A stretch of 6,123 nt of DNA from Paracoccaceae bacterium (GTDB taxonomy: Bacteria; Pseudomonadota; Alphaproteobacteria; Rhodobacterales; Rhodobacteraceae). The translations under genes were made by a program, and so were the position numbers. Under the pieces are notes generated by a model that was not told where the DNA came from, did not search any database, and saw only the letters and a list, made by a program, of their open reading frames with translations. The first letter of the stretch is position 1. Each line of letters opens with the position of its first letter. Below, one piece after another: positions 5,672-6,123 of this stretch. Where the stretch lies: NCBI GenBank assembly GCA_007131945.1, contig SLPP01000171.1, forward strand, positions 1 to 6,123. Direction: 5' to 3'.

Positions 5672-6123
5672 ATGAAAAGGACCCTTGCACTTATTCTCGG
5701 CGCCACCCTCATGGCGTCGCCCGCGGCAATGGCCGACGACTGGCCGACACGCCCGCTGACCATGGTGATCGGCTTCAATCCCGGCGGCTCGACCGATATC
5801 CAGGGCCGCGTCCTCGCCAATGTCATGGAAGAATACCTCGGCCAGCCGGTCAACGTGGTGAACCAGCCAGGCGCCGGCTCGGCGGTCGCCTTCACCCGGC
5901 TGAAGAACACCACGCCGGACGGCTACACATTCCTCTTCGGCGGCACGACGGCGCTTACCTTCACGCCGATCATCACCCAGGTCGAGTACGAGATCGACGA
6001 TTTCGAGTATCTCGCCGCGCTGGCGCTGGGCCAGAACGCGATCGTCACCGCCGCCGACCAGCCGTTCTCGACCTGGGAGGAACTGATCGCCCATGGGCGG
6101 GAAACCCCGCTGACCTATGCCCA
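5672..6123 (+). CDS. tctC: TctC/Bug-family periplasmic binding protein, second copy (3' end beyond window)
   Basis: The first 150 codons of a second receptor of the same family, cut by the right edge; about half of a typical 310-330 residue protein is missing. Residues 1-21 are a signal peptide (MKRT, hydrophobic core, cleavage after AMA). The first ligand loop GFNPGGSTDIQGRVLA, then GQPVNVVNQPGAG, PDGYTFLFGG and VEYEIDDF closely follow the first copy; by eye roughly 60-65% of mature residues are identical over the shared stretch. Signal peptides and some exposed positions differ, so this is an older duplication with divergence, not a recent copy or assembly artefact. The visible part ends at LTYA, just before the second ligand region, so it cannot be told whether that loop is altered as in the first copy. 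It is 25 bases after the first copy and presumably in the same transcript. Confidence 0.94.
   Translation, partial: MKRTLALILGATLMASPAAMADDWPTRPLTMVIGFNPGGSTDIQGRVLANVMEEYLGQPVNVVNQPGAGSAVAFTRLKNTTPDGYTFLFGGTTALTFTPIITQVEYEIDDFEYLAALALGQNAIVTAADQPFSTWEELIAHGRETPLTYA

Noticed and set aside
4465..5913. Minus-strand open frame (482 codons) across tctA, tctC and second tctC
   Set aside because: It crosses three real genes on the other strand and has shadow-like composition.

Overview
The window looks like chromosomal DNA of a high-GC alphaproteobacterium, most likely a Rhodobacterales-type organism. This is inferred from the strong G/C bias at third codon positions, the abundance of secondary uptake systems and the style of the proteins; no rRNA or other marker gene is present to confirm it. 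Gene density is high and no mobile element, CRISPR array, tRNA or rRNA was seen.

Layout: two solute importers lie back to back, separated by a 278-base divergent intergenic region (2433-2710). Leftward on the minus strand are a periplasmic solute-binding protein of ABC family 5 (peptide/nickel/opine type, 834-2432), a 91-base gap holding a perfect 11-bp stem-loop (789-815), and a DppB/OppB-type inner-membrane permease (742 to beyond the left edge). Rightward on the plus strand is a tripartite tricarboxylate transporter (TTT) operon in the order tctB (2711-3163), tctA (3167-4681), tctC (4708-5646), then a second, paralogous tctC (5672 to beyond the right edge). The genes of this operon are 3 to 26 bases apart, and the two tctC copies have clear Shine-Dalgarno sequences.

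How they work together: in the TTT system the periplasmic TctC protein captures an organic anion, and the TctA/TctB membrane pair imports it using the ion gradient. Two TctC receptors feeding one TctA/TctB pair would widen or tune the substrate range. In the ABC system the binding protein delivers its ligand to the DppB-type permease. The partner permease (DppC type) and ATPases are expected beyond the left edge. Shared control from the divergent region is plausible but not shown, and no regulator gene is visible.

The most striking feature is the ABC binding protein itself. Its sequence order appears to be circularly permuted relative to the normal family 5 architecture. The segment that normally forms the C-terminal third follows the signal peptide directly, the normal N-terminal beginning of the fold comes after it at about residue 200, and the protein ends exactly where the moved segment would normally continue. 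Other points of interest are the tandem tctC paralogues, the divergent second ligand loop of the first TctC, the non-standard B-A-C-C gene order, and several inverted and direct repeats in the control regions.
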